This document shows, piece after piece, positions 27,851-36,723 of a DNA stretch of 64,000 nucleotides; the first letter of the stretch is position 1, and the number at the start of each line of letters is the position of its first letter. The position numbers and the translations under genes are program-made. Source of the stretch: Azorhizobium sp965227945 (GTDB taxonomy: Bacteria; Pseudomonadota; Alphaproteobacteria; Rhizobiales; Xanthobacteraceae); contig CBDDGQ010000006.1 in NCBI GenBank assembly GCA_965227945.1, forward strand, positions 1,116,001-1,180,000, given 5' to 3'. Under the pieces are notes generated by a model. It did no database searches. It saw only the letters and a list, made by a program, of their open reading frames with translations, and was not told the origin of the DNA.

Positions 27851-28890
27851 CAGTTGCGTCTCCGCCCTCGGCGTTGTGACAGATCGGCGGGCAGCAGCCC
27901 CGCCAGGTCACCATCCGGATGCGCCGGGTTTTCCGTCCGCTCGGCCGCGCGAAGTTTCGCCGACCGTGCGCGCGGATTGCCCGCCACCTCTTCCGGGCCG
28001 GGTTCCACCATTCCCTTGGCGACGAGCCGGAACGAGGGAGCCGGTCCTTCCGCTTGCGGCATGTGTCGCGACGCGGATGGTGCCTTGCTCCGATGTGACA
28101 GAAAAGTCTTAACGATCCTGTCTTCCAGGGAATGGAAGGTCACCACCACCAGCCGGCCGCCCGGCTTCAAGGCCCGCTCGGCGGCCGCCAGGGCCCGCAC
28201 AAGCTCTTGCAATTCCTCATTCACCGCGATGCGCAGCGCCTGGAAGGTGCGGGTGGCGGGATGCATTTCGCCGGGCTTGGCCCACACCACCTTGGCGACG
28301 ATGTCGGCCAATTGGGTGGTGCGGGTGATGGGCGATTCGGCCCGCGCGGCGACGATGGCCTTGGCGATCTGGCGCGAGAACCGCTCTTCGCCCAGCGACC
28401 AGATGATGTGGGCCAGCTCCGTCTCGTCCAGGTCCGCCACCAGATCGGCGGCGGAGGGCACATCGCCGCCCATGCGCATGTCCAGGGGGCCGTCGCGGCG
28501 GAAGGAGAAGCCGCGCTCGGCCTGGTCCAGCTGCATGGAGGACACGCCAATGTCCAGCACCACCCCGTCGAGCGGGGCAAAGCCCAGGGTTTCGGCGAGG
28601 GTGTCGAGGTGGGAAAAGCGGTCTTCCGCCAGGGTCAGCCGGCCGTTGGCCGCCAGCACCAGATCGGCGCCGGCGGTGATGGCGGTCTGGTCGCGATCGA
28701 TGGCCAGCACGCGGCAGTCCGCCGCCGCCAGGATCGCCCGCGTATAACCTCCCGCGCCGAAGGTGCCATCCACGTAAGTGGCGGCATCCTTCGGCGCGAG
28801 GTGCGCGAGAACCTCGGAGAGCATCACTGGAAGATGGCGGGCCGGTCCGCCAGCGGCGTCGGTGGGCCCGACCCCGTGGCCCGTCGTCAT
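27850..28890 (-). CDS. rsmH: 16S rRNA (cytosine-1402 N4)-methyltransferase RsmH (MraW)
   Basis: This 346-residue enzyme uses S-adenosylmethionine to methylate C1402 in the 16S rRNA decoding site. Start block HLPVMLSEVLAHL, SAM motif VDGTFGAGGYTR and the DIGVSSMQLDQAERGFSF segment are diagnostic, as is LKPGGRLVVVTFHSLEDR near the C-terminus. It overlaps mraZ by four bases and belongs to the dcw operon. Confidence 0.95.
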   Translation of the reverse strand: MTTGHGVGPTDAAGGPARHLPVMLSEVLAHLAPKDAATYVDGTFGAGGYTRAILAAADCRVLAIDRDQTAITAGADLVLAANGRLTLAEDRFSHLDTLAETLGFAPLDGVVLDIGVSSMQLDQAERGFSFRRDGPLDMRMGGDVPSAADLVADLDETELAHIIWSLGEERFSRQIAKAIVAARAESPITRTTQLADIVAKVVWAKPGEMHPATRTFQALRIAVNEELQELVRALAAAERALKPGGRLVVVTFHSLEDRIVKTFLSHRSKAPSASRHMPQAEGPAPSFRLVAKGMVEPGPEEVAGNPRARSAKLRAAERTENPAHPDGDLAGLLPADLSQRRGRRRN

Positions 28891-29360
28891 CCCGTGGTGC
28901 TCCCCTCGTTCTCTGCTCTGGAACCGAGCGCGTGCCGAAGCTGACGCACCTTCTCCCGGGCCTCCGCGAGGTGGGTGCGAAACCGCTCCGGTTCCCAGAT
29001 CCTAAATTTGTGTCCCAGCCCCACGAACGTCACCGCATCGGCGATGGCGGCGTGGTGCTTCAAGCTCTCTGTGAGGACCACCCGGCCCTCCGGGTCGATC
29101 CGCAACATCTCGGTGGTGCCGTACAGCGCCGCAGCCAGTTCCTCGCGCGCCTCCGAATAGGGCGGATAGCGCGCGATCAACGCCTCGATTTCCGCCATGA
29201 GGCGGCTGCCGCCCGCATCCAGCGCCGGTTCGGCGAGGCTGGGGTGGCAATAGAGGATGTCGGTCCCGTCCTTGCCCAGCACTCCGCGATAAGGCGCGGG
29301 AATGGAGACCCGGCCCTTGGCGTCCAGGCGCATCGTGTAGGTGGACACGAAGCGATCCAT
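28887..29360 (-). CDS. mraZ: Transcriptional regulator MraZ
   Basis: This 157-residue protein has two swapped-hairpin AbrB-like modules with DxxxR-type motifs (LDAKGRVSIP and IDPEGRVVL). MraZ binds tandem TGGG repeats upstream of its own gene and represses the dcw cluster. Here five such repeats, exactly 10 bp apart, lie about 110-150 bp upstream. It heads the mraZ-to-mraY operon. Confidence 0.94.
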   Translation of the reverse strand: MDRFVSTYTMRLDAKGRVSIPAPYRGVLGKDGTDILYCHPSLAEPALDAGGSRLMAEIEALIARYPPYSEAREELAAALYGTTEMLRIDPEGRVVLTESLKHHAAIADAVTFVGLGHKFRIWEPERFRTHLAEAREKVRQLRHALGSRAENEGSTTG

Positions 29361-29469
29361 GACGCCCGCGAAACCCCCAAAGCTGGTGCAGAGCCCTCCC
29401 CATGGGCGGCTACGGCCGCCGCCCGACGTACGGCCGAAGGCGCCGCAAAAACGCGCGAGCCCCTTCGGA

Positions 29470-29513
29470 TGGGTACGTTTGGGTTAACATGGGATTATAT
29501 GGGCGTCAATGGA
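29470..29513. promoter_or_regulatory. MraZ-box array overlapping the dcw promoter
   Basis: On the plus strand TGGG occurs at 29470, 29480, 29490 and 29500, with a fifth, TGGA, at 29510; the period is exactly 10 bp. On the mraZ strand, a perfect TATAAT (29499-29494) lies inside the array and TTGACG lies just upstream of it, too close to pair with that box. The period matches the MraZ recognition scheme (TGGGN with 5-bp spacers). The repeats read TGGG on the strand opposite mraZ; I could not recall with certainty whether this orientation matches the classical sites. Confidence 0.72.
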
Positions 29514-29565
29514 TTCTGCCCGCCAGCACAACCGGTCTTAACCCTTCATCAACCTTAACGATGCG

Positions 29566-30348
29566 TTGATATTGCTCGGCGAACGCGCTCTTGTGGGGGC
29601 GTTTCAGGGGGTGAGGGCAAGGAGCGTGGAGCGCGGGGCACGTCAGGTGGCCGGTCTGATCGGCGGCGCAGGGGTGGGACTGGCCTTGGGTGGTCCCCTG
29701 GGCGCGCTTCTGGGCGGACTTGCCGGCCATGCGCTGGCCCATTTGCTGGCGCCGGCACCGCGCCCAGCAGCGTTTTCCATCGCGCTCATTGCCCTGTGCG
29801 CCAAGATGGCCAAGGCCGACGGGGTCGTCGTGCCGGTCGAAGTCGCTGCGTTCCGACAAGTGTTCGATATTCCCCCTGAGGATCTCGCAGGAGTGGCGCG
29901 CGTGTTTGATCTCGCACGACAAGACACCGCCGGTTTCGAATCCTACGCCAAGCAGATCGGCACCTTGTTCGCCGACGAGCCGGAGACGCGGGAAGATCTG
30001 CTGGACGCTCTGTTCCACGTGGCCAAGGCCGACCACGCGCTGCACCCGGACGAACTGGTCTTCCTGCAGAAGGTGGGGGCGCTGCTGGGGTTCGAGGGCT
30101 CCGCCTACGACCGCATCGAGGCGCGCCATGTGCGCCGGCCGGGCGACCCCTATGCGGTGCTCGATCTGCCCCCCGACGCCACGGATGCGCAGATCAAGGC
30201 GCGCTGGCGCATCCTGGTAGGTGAGCATCACCCCGACCGTCTGCTCTCCCGCGGCCTGCCGCCGGTGGCCATCAAGCTGGCCAACGACCGGGTGGCGGCG
30301 GTGAATGCTGCTTATGCGCGGATCCAGGCGCTGCGCACGGCGGGTTGA
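29566..30348 (+). CDS. TerB/DnaJ-domain protein (DjlA-like)
   Basis: This protein of up to 260 residues has an N-terminal glycine-rich hydrophobic segment (VAGLIGGAGVGLALGGPLGA), a TerB-like helical domain (CAKMAKADGVVVPVEVAAFRQ and a second block HVAKADHALHPDEL), and a C-terminal J domain with HPD in VGEHHPDRLL. It likely works with DnaK at or near the membrane, as DjlA does. The first codon is a TTG; in-frame GTGs at 29593 and 29611 are alternatives, as no start has a strong ribosome site. It is divergent from mraZ and may share its promoter region with the TGGG array. Confidence 0.85.
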   Translation: MILLGERALVGAFQGVRARSVERGARQVAGLIGGAGVGLALGGPLGALLGGLAGHALAHLLAPAPRPAAFSIALIALCAKMAKADGVVVPVEVAAFRQVFDIPPEDLAGVARVFDLARQDTAGFESYAKQIGTLFADEPETREDLLDALFHVAKADHALHPDELVFLQKVGALLGFEGSAYDRIEARHVRRPGDPYAVLDLPPDATDAQIKARWRILVGEHHPDRLLSRGLPPVAIKLANDRVAAVNAAYARIQALRTAG

Positions 30349-30455
30349 GCGCCGGCGGGAAACGGCTTTAAATCGCCATCCAGCCGCTATGACGGCATGG
30401 CGGACCCGACGCTTTCCGGAAGCCCGGATGGCGAGCCGCCGACGGAGGATGCGGC

Positions 30456-30701
30456 ATGAGGAACACGGCGACTGGGTGGGGGCGCGCCGGCTTTTGGGGC
30501 GGGATCGCCTTGTTCGGTCTCGGCTTCATCCTGTATGTGGCGGGAACGGTGGGCCATCAGCCCGGCGACCTGCCCGCGGTCGCCATCGGCCTCTGCCGTT
30601 TTGCCGCTGGTGTTTCGGCCGTCGGCGCCATCGTATGGGCTCTTGGCTGCATTGAAGATCAGCTCAAGATCATCGCCGCCAAGGCCCCTCCCTCGCTCTG
30701 A
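30456..30701 (+). CDS. Small two-span membrane protein, unknown function
   Basis: This 81-residue protein has two hydrophobic helices (FWGGIALFGLGFILYVAGT and AAGVSAVGAIVWALGCI) separated by a short loop, and a charged tail. A good GGAGG ribosome site sits seven bases before the ATG. The amidase gene starts eight bases after its stop, so the two are probably cotranscribed. I do not recognise the family. Confidence 0.6.
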   Translation: MRNTATGWGRAGFWGGIALFGLGFILYVAGTVGHQPGDLPAVAIGLCRFAAGVSAVGAIVWALGCIEDQLKIIAAKAPPSL

Positions 30702-30709
30702 GATTTTTT

Positions 30710-31549
30710 GTGCCCGATCCCTCGCTTCCCTTCGCCCCCGACAGCGGCCTCGTCAGCATCCTCGCCCCCTCCCCCAACCATGGGGAGCGCCGAACCGGCA
30801 TCGACATGCTGGTGCTGCACTATACCGGCATGGCAAGCGCCGAAGCGGCCATCGAATTGCTGCGCAGCCCCACGGCGGAGGTCTCCTGCCATTATGTGGT
30901 GCTGGAGGATGGGGCCGTGGTGCAGATGGTGCCGGAGGCCCGCCGCGCCTGGCATGCGGGCGCCTCGCACTGGGAAGGCCGGGACGACACCAATTCCCGC
31001 TCCATCGGCATCGAGGTGGTGAACCCCGGCCATGGGCTGGGCTATCCGGATTTTCCGCCGGTCCAGATCAATGCGGTGGCGGCGCTCTGCACGGACATCA
31101 TCGCCCGCCACCATATCCGCGCCGATCGGGTGCTGGCCCATTCGGACGTCGCCCCCCTGCGCAAGGACGATCCCGGCGAGAAATTCCCCTGGGAGTTCCT
31201 GCACCACGCCGGCGTTGGCCATTTCGTCCATGAGGCGCCCAAGGGCGGCGGGCGCTTCTTCATGCATGGGGACGAGGGCCAGCCGGTAGCGGCGATCCAG
31301 GCCATGCTGGCGCTCTATGGCTACGGCATCGAGGTGACCGGGCGCTATGACGACGCCACCCGCGCCGTGGTCACCGCCTTCCAGCGCCATTTCCGCCGCT
31401 CGCAGGTGGACGGGGTGGCGGACGGCTCCACCATCCTCACCTTGCGCAATCTGATCGGCGCGCGGCCGCAGGAGGGCGATGCCCCCGGACACGCCCACGA
31501 CCATCCGCACGACCACACCGCAGGGGACGAGGCGCTGCCCCAGGCTTGA
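30710..31549 (+). CDS. N-acetylmuramoyl-L-alanine amidase (AmpD/AmiD type) with peptidoglycan-binding domain
   Basis: This 279-residue zinc amidase cleaves the MurNAc-L-Ala bond. Zinc-ligand regions are VLHYTGMAS, the SCHYVV strand and the SDVAPLRKDDPGEKFPW segment, which carries the late His/Asp environment. The C-terminal domain (about 205-265) is a PG_binding_1 fold (VAAIQAMLALYGYGIEVTG). It starts at GTG without a strong ribosome site. No signal peptide is visible, so it may act on recycled anhydro-muropeptides in the cytoplasm, although the wall-binding domain would suit an exported enzyme. Located between a small membrane protein and the RNase P RNA. Confidence 0.87.
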   Translation: MPDPSLPFAPDSGLVSILAPSPNHGERRTGIDMLVLHYTGMASAEAAIELLRSPTAEVSCHYVVLEDGAVVQMVPEARRAWHAGASHWEGRDDTNSRSIGIEVVNPGHGLGYPDFPPVQINAVAALCTDIIARHHIRADRVLAHSDVAPLRKDDPGEKFPWEFLHHAGVGHFVHEAPKGGGRFFMHGDEGQPVAAIQAMLALYGYGIEVTGRYDDATRAVVTAFQRHFRRSQVDGVADGSTILTLRNLIGARPQEGDAPGHAHDHPHDHTAGDEALPQA

Positions 31550-31578
31550 CGCCCGGCCCCGCAACCCCCATTGCAGGG

Positions 31579-31964
31579 CCACCAGCCGGCCGGGCGGCCG
31601 CGTCACCTTCGGGTGCCGAGGAAAGTCCGGGCTCCACGGAGACACGGTGCCGGATAACGTCCGGCGGGGGTGACCCTAGGGAAAGTGCCACAGAAATGAA
31701 ACCGCCTGCGCGTGCGCAGGTAAGGGTGAAACGGTGGGGTAAGAGCCCACCGCGCGACCGGCAACGGAAGCGGCACGGTAAACCCCACCGGGAGCAAGGT
31801 CGAATAGGGACGGCACGGGCCGGCGCAAGCTTGCCCAATCCGGTCTTCGGATCGTCGTCCGGGTTGACTGCCAGAGGCGCCGGGTAACCGGCGTCCTAGA
31901 GGAATGGCCGCCACGCGGGAGCAATCCCGCCGTACAGAACCCGGCTTATAGGCCGGCTGGTATT
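31579..31964 (+). ncRNA. rnpB: RNase P RNA, bacterial type A
   Basis: This RNA is the catalytic subunit that trims the 5' ends of tRNAs. Conserved elements are GAGGAAAGTCCGGGCTCC near the 5' side, ACAGAAATGAAACCGCC, CAAGGTCGAATAGGGACG, and AGAGGAATGGCCGCCAC with ACAGAACCCGGCTTATAGG near the 3' end. The ends pair as P1: CCAGCCGGCC at 31582-31591 with GGCCGGCTGG at 31951-31960. Length of about 385 nt is normal for alphaproteobacteria. Confidence 0.95.
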
Positions 31965-31986
31965 CATCCCATCATCGCCGCTGTGC

Positions 31987-32013
31987 CCGCCCTCTCCGCA
32001 CCGGAGAGGGCGG
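31987..32013. terminator. Strong stem-loop after RNase P RNA and the converging cytochrome gene
   Basis: A perfect 12-bp stem (CCGCCCTCTCCG with CGGAGAGGGCGG) closes a 3-nt loop. It lies about 25 bp after the RNase P 3' end and nine bases after the cytochrome stop on the other strand. No U-run follows on either strand. Confidence 0.6.
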
Positions 32014-32022
32014 CAGAGCCGC

Positions 32023-33969
32023 CTACTTCGCCGCCACCGACGGGGTGGGCAGCAGCTGCAGGGTGTTGATGACCTGCTGGCCGTAGCTGTTCATCAGATT
32101 GTTCTGCTCGGCGATGGAATTGCCGGGCAGCGCCGCCACCGCCGGGCAATAGGCCAGGATCAGCGCATTGGCCACGTCGGCGCGGCGGGCCTTGGGGTTC
32201 TGCTGCGCCAGCGTCACCGCGAAGGTCTTCACCGCATCCCCCGCCATGGGCGGCTTCACCGCGCCGATGAGCGAGACCGCCGCATCCGCCAGGGGCTTGG
32301 GCACCTGCTTGCCGTCATTGGCGGGGCAGGCCAGCTTGGTGGACAGGTTGCGTGGCTCGCGGCCCACCAGGCCGGTGCCGGCCGGCACCGCCCAGATCAC
32401 CGCCACATCCGGCATCGGGATGGCGGCCACGCCCGGCGAGATGGAGGCAGCCACCTGCAGGGTCCAGCGGCGCAGTTCGCTATACTTCTGCCAGTCCGGC
32501 ACCTGGCTCGCCGCCACCACCGGGCAATAGGCCGCGGTCAGGGCATCCACCACCGCGCCGGTGGAGGTGTCGCTGGCGCTGGCCTTGTAGGCGTCCGCCA
32601 GCTTGTCGATGGCGCGCGAGCCGCCCTGCATCATCTGCGTCAGCGAGGCGACCACGGAGGCATCCGGCCCGGTATTGCCGGGGGCGCCGCCCACCTTCGG
32701 GCAATCGAAGGCGGAGGAGGACTGGGTGCCGTAGTCCGGCACATTGGCGGTGGCGCGCCAGGCGGCCACCATGGCCGGGGTGGCATTGGGCGAAGCCTTA
32801 TTGCCCCACGAGGAGCGCACGTAATTCACCAGGTCGGAGACCTGCTGGTCCGACAGGCGACCGGCGAAGGAGGGCATGGCGCCATAGGTGCCGCCGGCGG
32901 GCAGGCCGCCCAGCACCGCCATGATGACATTGTAGGGCTCGCTGGCGATCACCGCCGGATTGCCCACCAGCGGGGGAATGGCGACGCCCTGTCCGGTGCC
33001 CTTGGCCTGATGACAGGGGGCGCAATTGTCGATGTAGGCGGTGGAAGCCCGCACATAGGCCTCATGCGACAGCGGCGAGGCCAGTTCGGGGGCCGGCTTG
33101 TCCTTGGGCGGCGGGCTGTCCAGCAGATAGGTCACCATGGAGCCAATGTCGGCGGGGGTGAGATAGGCCAGGCTCTCATGCACCACTTCGGCCATGGGGC
33201 CGAACACCGAGGTCTTGCCCGGCGCCGAGCCGGTGCGCAGGAATTGCGACAGATTGTCCTTGTTCCAGGTCTTCGCCAGGCTGGCGGAGGAGATGTCCGG
33301 GGCAAAGAAGCCGTCGATGTCGGAGCCCTGGAACAGGTGCTTCTGCTTCACCGCGCCCATGAAATTGCGCGGCGAGTGGCAATCCGAACAGTGGCCGAGG
33401 GTCTCCACCAGATAGGCGCCGCGGTTCCAGTCGTCGCTCTTGCCGGCGGTGGGCTGGAAATAGGCCGCCTCGAAGAACAGTTCGCGCCAGGCCAGCAGGC
33501 CGAGGCGGACGTTGAAGGGGAAGCTCAGCTGGTTCTCGCGGTTCGGCTGCGGGTTCGCCGGAATGCGCCGCACGAACGCCCACAGGGCCTTCAGATCGTC
33601 CTCGACAATGCCCGTATAAGCGTCGAACGGCATGGCCGGATAGAGATAGGCGCCGTCCTTGCGGATGCCGTCATGCACCGCCGCCTTGAAGTCGTCGAAG
33701 CTCCAGCTGCCGATGCCATACTGCTTATCGGAGGTGATGTTGACCGAATACATCACGCCGAACGGGGTGTTGAAGGACAGGCCGCCGGCATAGGGCTTCT
33801 TCGGATCACCGGAATGGCAGGGCATGCAGTCGCCGGCGCGGGCGAGATATTCGCCGCGGGCCACCAGGGCGGAATCGTCCGCCTGCTGCGCACTGGCGCC
33901 AAGCCCACCCGCCAGCAGGCCCGCGACGGAGCAAACCGCCGCCAATGCTGCATTCTTTACCCGCGACAT
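32023..33969 (-). CDS. Triheme cytochrome c with duplicated C-terminal two-cysteine domain
   Basis: This 648-residue periplasmic protein has a Sec signal (AALAAVCSVAGLLAGGLGASAQ). Three heme motifs are visible: CMPCH at 48-52, CSDCH at 194-198 and CAPCH at 316-320, in the layout of cytochrome subunits of membrane alcohol, gluconate or aldehyde dehydrogenases. After about residue 405 comes a roughly 240-residue extension without heme motifs. It holds two similar units, each starting with a CP and ending AYCP(V/A)VAA: Cys423/Cys482 and Cys548/Cys608. No dehydrogenase subunit gene is adjacent, so the electron donor is unknown. It is divergent from ligA. Confidence 0.86.
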   Translation of the reverse strand: MSRVKNAALAAVCSVAGLLAGGLGASAQQADDSALVARGEYLARAGDCMPCHSGDPKKPYAGGLSFNTPFGVMYSVNITSDKQYGIGSWSFDDFKAAVHDGIRKDGAYLYPAMPFDAYTGIVEDDLKALWAFVRRIPANPQPNRENQLSFPFNVRLGLLAWRELFFEAAYFQPTAGKSDDWNRGAYLVETLGHCSDCHSPRNFMGAVKQKHLFQGSDIDGFFAPDISSASLAKTWNKDNLSQFLRTGSAPGKTSVFGPMAEVVHESLAYLTPADIGSMVTYLLDSPPPKDKPAPELASPLSHEAYVRASTAYIDNCAPCHQAKGTGQGVAIPPLVGNPAVIASEPYNVIMAVLGGLPAGGTYGAMPSFAGRLSDQQVSDLVNYVRSSWGNKASPNATPAMVAAWRATANVPDYGTQSSSAFDCPKVGGAPGNTGPDASVVASLTQMMQGGSRAIDKLADAYKASASDTSTGAVVDALTAAYCPVVAASQVPDWQKYSELRRWTLQVAASISPGVAAIPMPDVAVIWAVPAGTGLVGREPRNLSTKLACPANDGKQVPKPLADAAVSLIGAVKPPMAGDAVKTFAVTLAQQNPKARRADVANALILAYCPAVAALPGNSIAEQNNLMNSYGQQVINTLQLLPTPSVAAK

Positions 33970-34085
33970 GTTCGCTCCCCTTATGCCCGCCCCTTAGCTA
34001 GCTTGGACATCTTACAGATTAGAGACAATGCGGCATCTGGAAACCGACGGTTGCCGAAACGCACGCCTTCGGAGAAAACACCTCC

Positions 34086-36311
34086 ATGACGTCGCCCCGC
34101 TCGAATCCGCCCGCCCGCGAAACCCCCGTCGCCGCGCTGACGCCGGACGATGCGGCCAAAGATCATGCAGCGCTGGCGGACGAGATCGCCGGCCACGACG
34201 TCCGCTACCATCAGGAAGACGCCCCCACCGTCTCGGATGCGGATTATGACCAGCTCCGTCGCCGCTACGAGGCCATCGAGGCCCGCTTCCCGGCGCTGAA
34301 GGATGCCGCCGGCCTGTCGCAGAAGGTGGGCGCGGCGCCGGCGGCCAGGTTCGCCAAGGTCACCCATCAGGTGCCCATGCTGTCGCTGTCCAACGCCTTT
34401 TCCGACGAAGAGGTGGAGGAGTTCGTGGCGCGGGTGAAGCGCTTCCTGAACCTCTCGGATGCGGACCCGGTGGCCTTCACCGCCGAACCGAAGATCGACG
34501 GCCTGTCCTGCTCCCTGCGCTATGAGAACGGCCATCTGGTGCGCGCCGCCACCCGCGGCGACGGCAGCCAGGGCGAGGACGTCACCGCCAATGTGCGCAC
34601 CATCGACGAGATCCCCGATCGCCTGAGCGGCGCGGATGTGCCGGACGTGATCGACATCCGCGGCGAGGTCTATATGAGCGCCCAGGATTTCCTGGCGCTC
34701 AACGAACGCCAGGCGGCGGCCGAGAAGCCGCTGTTCGCCAATCCGCGCAATGCCGCGGCGGGCTCGCTGCGGCAACTGGATGCCGAGATCACGCGGTCCC
34801 GGCCGTTGCGCTTCTTCGCTTATGCCTGGGGCGCGGCACTCCCCGGCCCGCCCGGCGACACGCAATTTGAGGTGGTGGCGGCGTTCAAGCGCTTCGGCCT
34901 GCCCACCAATCCCCTGACCGTGCTGGTGGATGACGCCGCCGGCCTGCTGGCGCACTACCGCAAGATCGAGGCGGAGCGGGCGACGCTCGGCTATGACATC
35001 GACGGCGTGGTCTACAAGGTCAACGACCTGGCCTTGCAGAAGCGCCTCGGCTTTGTCTCGCGCTCGCCGCGCTGGGCGCTGGCGCACAAATTCCCCGCCG
35101 AGCAGGCGACCACGGTGATCGAAGCCATCGAGATCCAGGTCGGCCGCACCGGCGCGCTGACCCCGGTGGCCAAGCTGGCCCCGGTGACGGTGGGCGGCGT
35201 GGTGGTGCAGAACGCCACCCTGCACAATGAGGATTACATCCGCGGCATCGGCGGCAATGGCGAGCGCATCCGCGAGGGCATCGACATCCGCGCCGGCGAC
35301 ACGGTGGTGGTGCAGCGGGCCGGCGATGTGATCCCGCAAGTGGTCTCGGTGGTGCTGGAGAAGCGCCCCGCTGGCAGCGTGCCTTACGAATTTCCCCACC
35401 ACTGCCCGGTCTGCAACAGCCTGGCCGTGCGCGAGGTGGATCCCAAGACCGGCAAGCAGGACGCGGTGCGCCGCTGCACCGGCGGGCTGATCTGCCCGGC
35501 CCAGGCGGTGGAGCGGCTGCGCCACTTCGTGTCGCGCAATGCCTTCGACATCGAGGGGCTGGGGGAAAAGCAGGCGCACGCCCTCTATGAGTGGGGGCTG
35601 ATCGCCGCGCCCGCGGACATCTTCAAGCTCCAGGCCCGCAACGAGACCTCGCTGACCCGGCTGGAAAATCGCGAGGGCTGGGGCAAGACCTCCACCCAGA
35701 ATCTGTTCGCCGCCATCGAAAGCCGGCGCGTCATCGCGCTCGACCGGTTCATCTTCGCCCTCGGCATCCGCCATGTGGGCGAGACCAATGCCCGTCGCCT
35801 GGCGCGTCATTACGGCTCCATGACCGCCCTGCGCGATGCCGCCCTCGGGGCGGAGATGCCCGCTGAGATGGAAGCGGCGGCGGACGAGACCGCCCCCGCC
35901 CCGGCCCGGCGCAAAAAACCCCAGGGCAACGAGGTGTGGCTGGAGATGACCGACATCGACGGCATCGGCGCGGTGGTGGCGGAGGCGGTGGTGGATTTCT
36001 TCCGCGAGCCGCACAACCGGACCGTGGTGGACGACCTGCTGGCCGAGGTGACGCCGCAGCCGCTGGAGGCGGTGGCCTCCGATTCGCCGGTCACCGGCAA
36101 GACCGTGGTGTTCACCGGGGCGCTGGAGCGGATGACTCGCGACGAGGCGAAAGCCATGGCCGAGCGGCTGGGGGCAAAAGTCGCCGGCTCGGTCTCCGCC
36201 AAGACCGACATTCTGGTGGCCGGCCCCGGCGCCGGGTCGAAACTGGAAAAGGCCCGCTCTTTGGGAGTGCGCACGATCACCGAGGACGAGTGGTTCGACC
36301 TGGTCTCGTAA
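34086..36311 (+). CDS. ligA: NAD-dependent DNA ligase LigA
   Basis: This 741-residue enzyme seals nicks in replication and repair using NAD. The adenylation lysine lies in EPKIDGLSCSL. The OB-fold, four-cysteine zinc finger (CPVCNSL and RRCTGGLICP), helix-hairpin-helix repeats and a C-terminal BRCT domain (TGKTVVFTGALERMTR) follow in normal order. A Pro/Lys-rich insertion (PAPARRKKPQGNE) before the last HhH is a lineage feature. Start ATG at 34086. Confidence 0.96.
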   Translation: MTSPRSNPPARETPVAALTPDDAAKDHAALADEIAGHDVRYHQEDAPTVSDADYDQLRRRYEAIEARFPALKDAAGLSQKVGAAPAARFAKVTHQVPMLSLSNAFSDEEVEEFVARVKRFLNLSDADPVAFTAEPKIDGLSCSLRYENGHLVRAATRGDGSQGEDVTANVRTIDEIPDRLSGADVPDVIDIRGEVYMSAQDFLALNERQAAAEKPLFANPRNAAAGSLRQLDAEITRSRPLRFFAYAWGAALPGPPGDTQFEVVAAFKRFGLPTNPLTVLVDDAAGLLAHYRKIEAERATLGYDIDGVVYKVNDLALQKRLGFVSRSPRWALAHKFPAEQATTVIEAIEIQVGRTGALTPVAKLAPVTVGGVVVQNATLHNEDYIRGIGGNGERIREGIDIRAGDTVVVQRAGDVIPQVVSVVLEKRPAGSVPYEFPHHCPVCNSLAVREVDPKTGKQDAVRRCTGGLICPAQAVERLRHFVSRNAFDIEGLGEKQAHALYEWGLIAAPADIFKLQARNETSLTRLENREGWGKTSTQNLFAAIESRRVIALDRFIFALGIRHVGETNARRLARHYGSMTALRDAALGAEMPAEMEAAADETAPAPARRKKPQGNEVWLEMTDIDGIGAVVAEAVVDFFREPHNRTVVDDLLAEVTPQPLEAVASDSPVTGKTVVFTGALERMTRDEAKAMAERLGAKVAGSVSAKTDILVAGPGAGSKLEKARSLGVRTITEDEWFDLVS

Positions 36312-36384
36312 CCATCGTTGCGGCTGCGGCCCGGCACTGCACAAAAAGCCTAGCGCTGGGTGAGCCCCCCGCATAATCTGACGT

Positions 36385-36612
36385 CTTGGTGGTGCGACCG
36401 GACCTGTCCGGTCGTGAAAAGGGAATTCGGTGCGATGCGCGTCGCGAGATGCGCGCCAAGGCCGAAGCTGCCCCCGCAACTGTAGACGGTTTGGACGCGA
36501 TCATTCAGCCACTGGCCACCGCCGGGAAGGCGATCGCAGACACGGCCGCGAGCCAGGAGACCTGCCACCAAGCACTGTGTCTCAAAGCCGTCGGCGGGAC
36601 GGATGGGGGTGG
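36385..36612 (+). promoter_or_regulatory. Cobalamin riboswitch
   Basis: Conserved elements of the B12 aptamer are visible in order: GGGAATTCGGTGCGA, then GCCGAAGCTGCCCCCGCAAC with TGTAG, GCCACTGG, and the B12-box-like GCGAGCCAGGAGACCTGCC. The element ends about 110 bp before a CbiM-like gene, so adenosylcobalamin probably represses cobalt uptake when the vitamin is plentiful. Confidence 0.93.
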
Positions 36613-36723
36613 CTGATGTTTATCGACGGTTCCTGATCCACGCGCGCTCCGGCGGCGCGATGCCGATTCTCATCTCGTTTCCCTCATCTCCAAAGTTTCC
36701 CTCAGCTCCGAAGGCTTTCTGCC

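Noticed and set aside
29934..29944. A GGTTTCGAATCC-like string that resembles a tRNA T-loop
   Set aside because: It lies inside the TerB/DnaJ gene and has no cloverleaf around it.
31437..31924. Several short frames across 31.4-31.9 kb
   Set aside because: They lie on the RNase P RNA gene, which explains the sequence conservation motifs fully.
36386..36636. Two small plus-strand frames before the CbiM-like gene
   Set aside because: They overlap the cobalamin riboswitch core, which accounts for the sequence.
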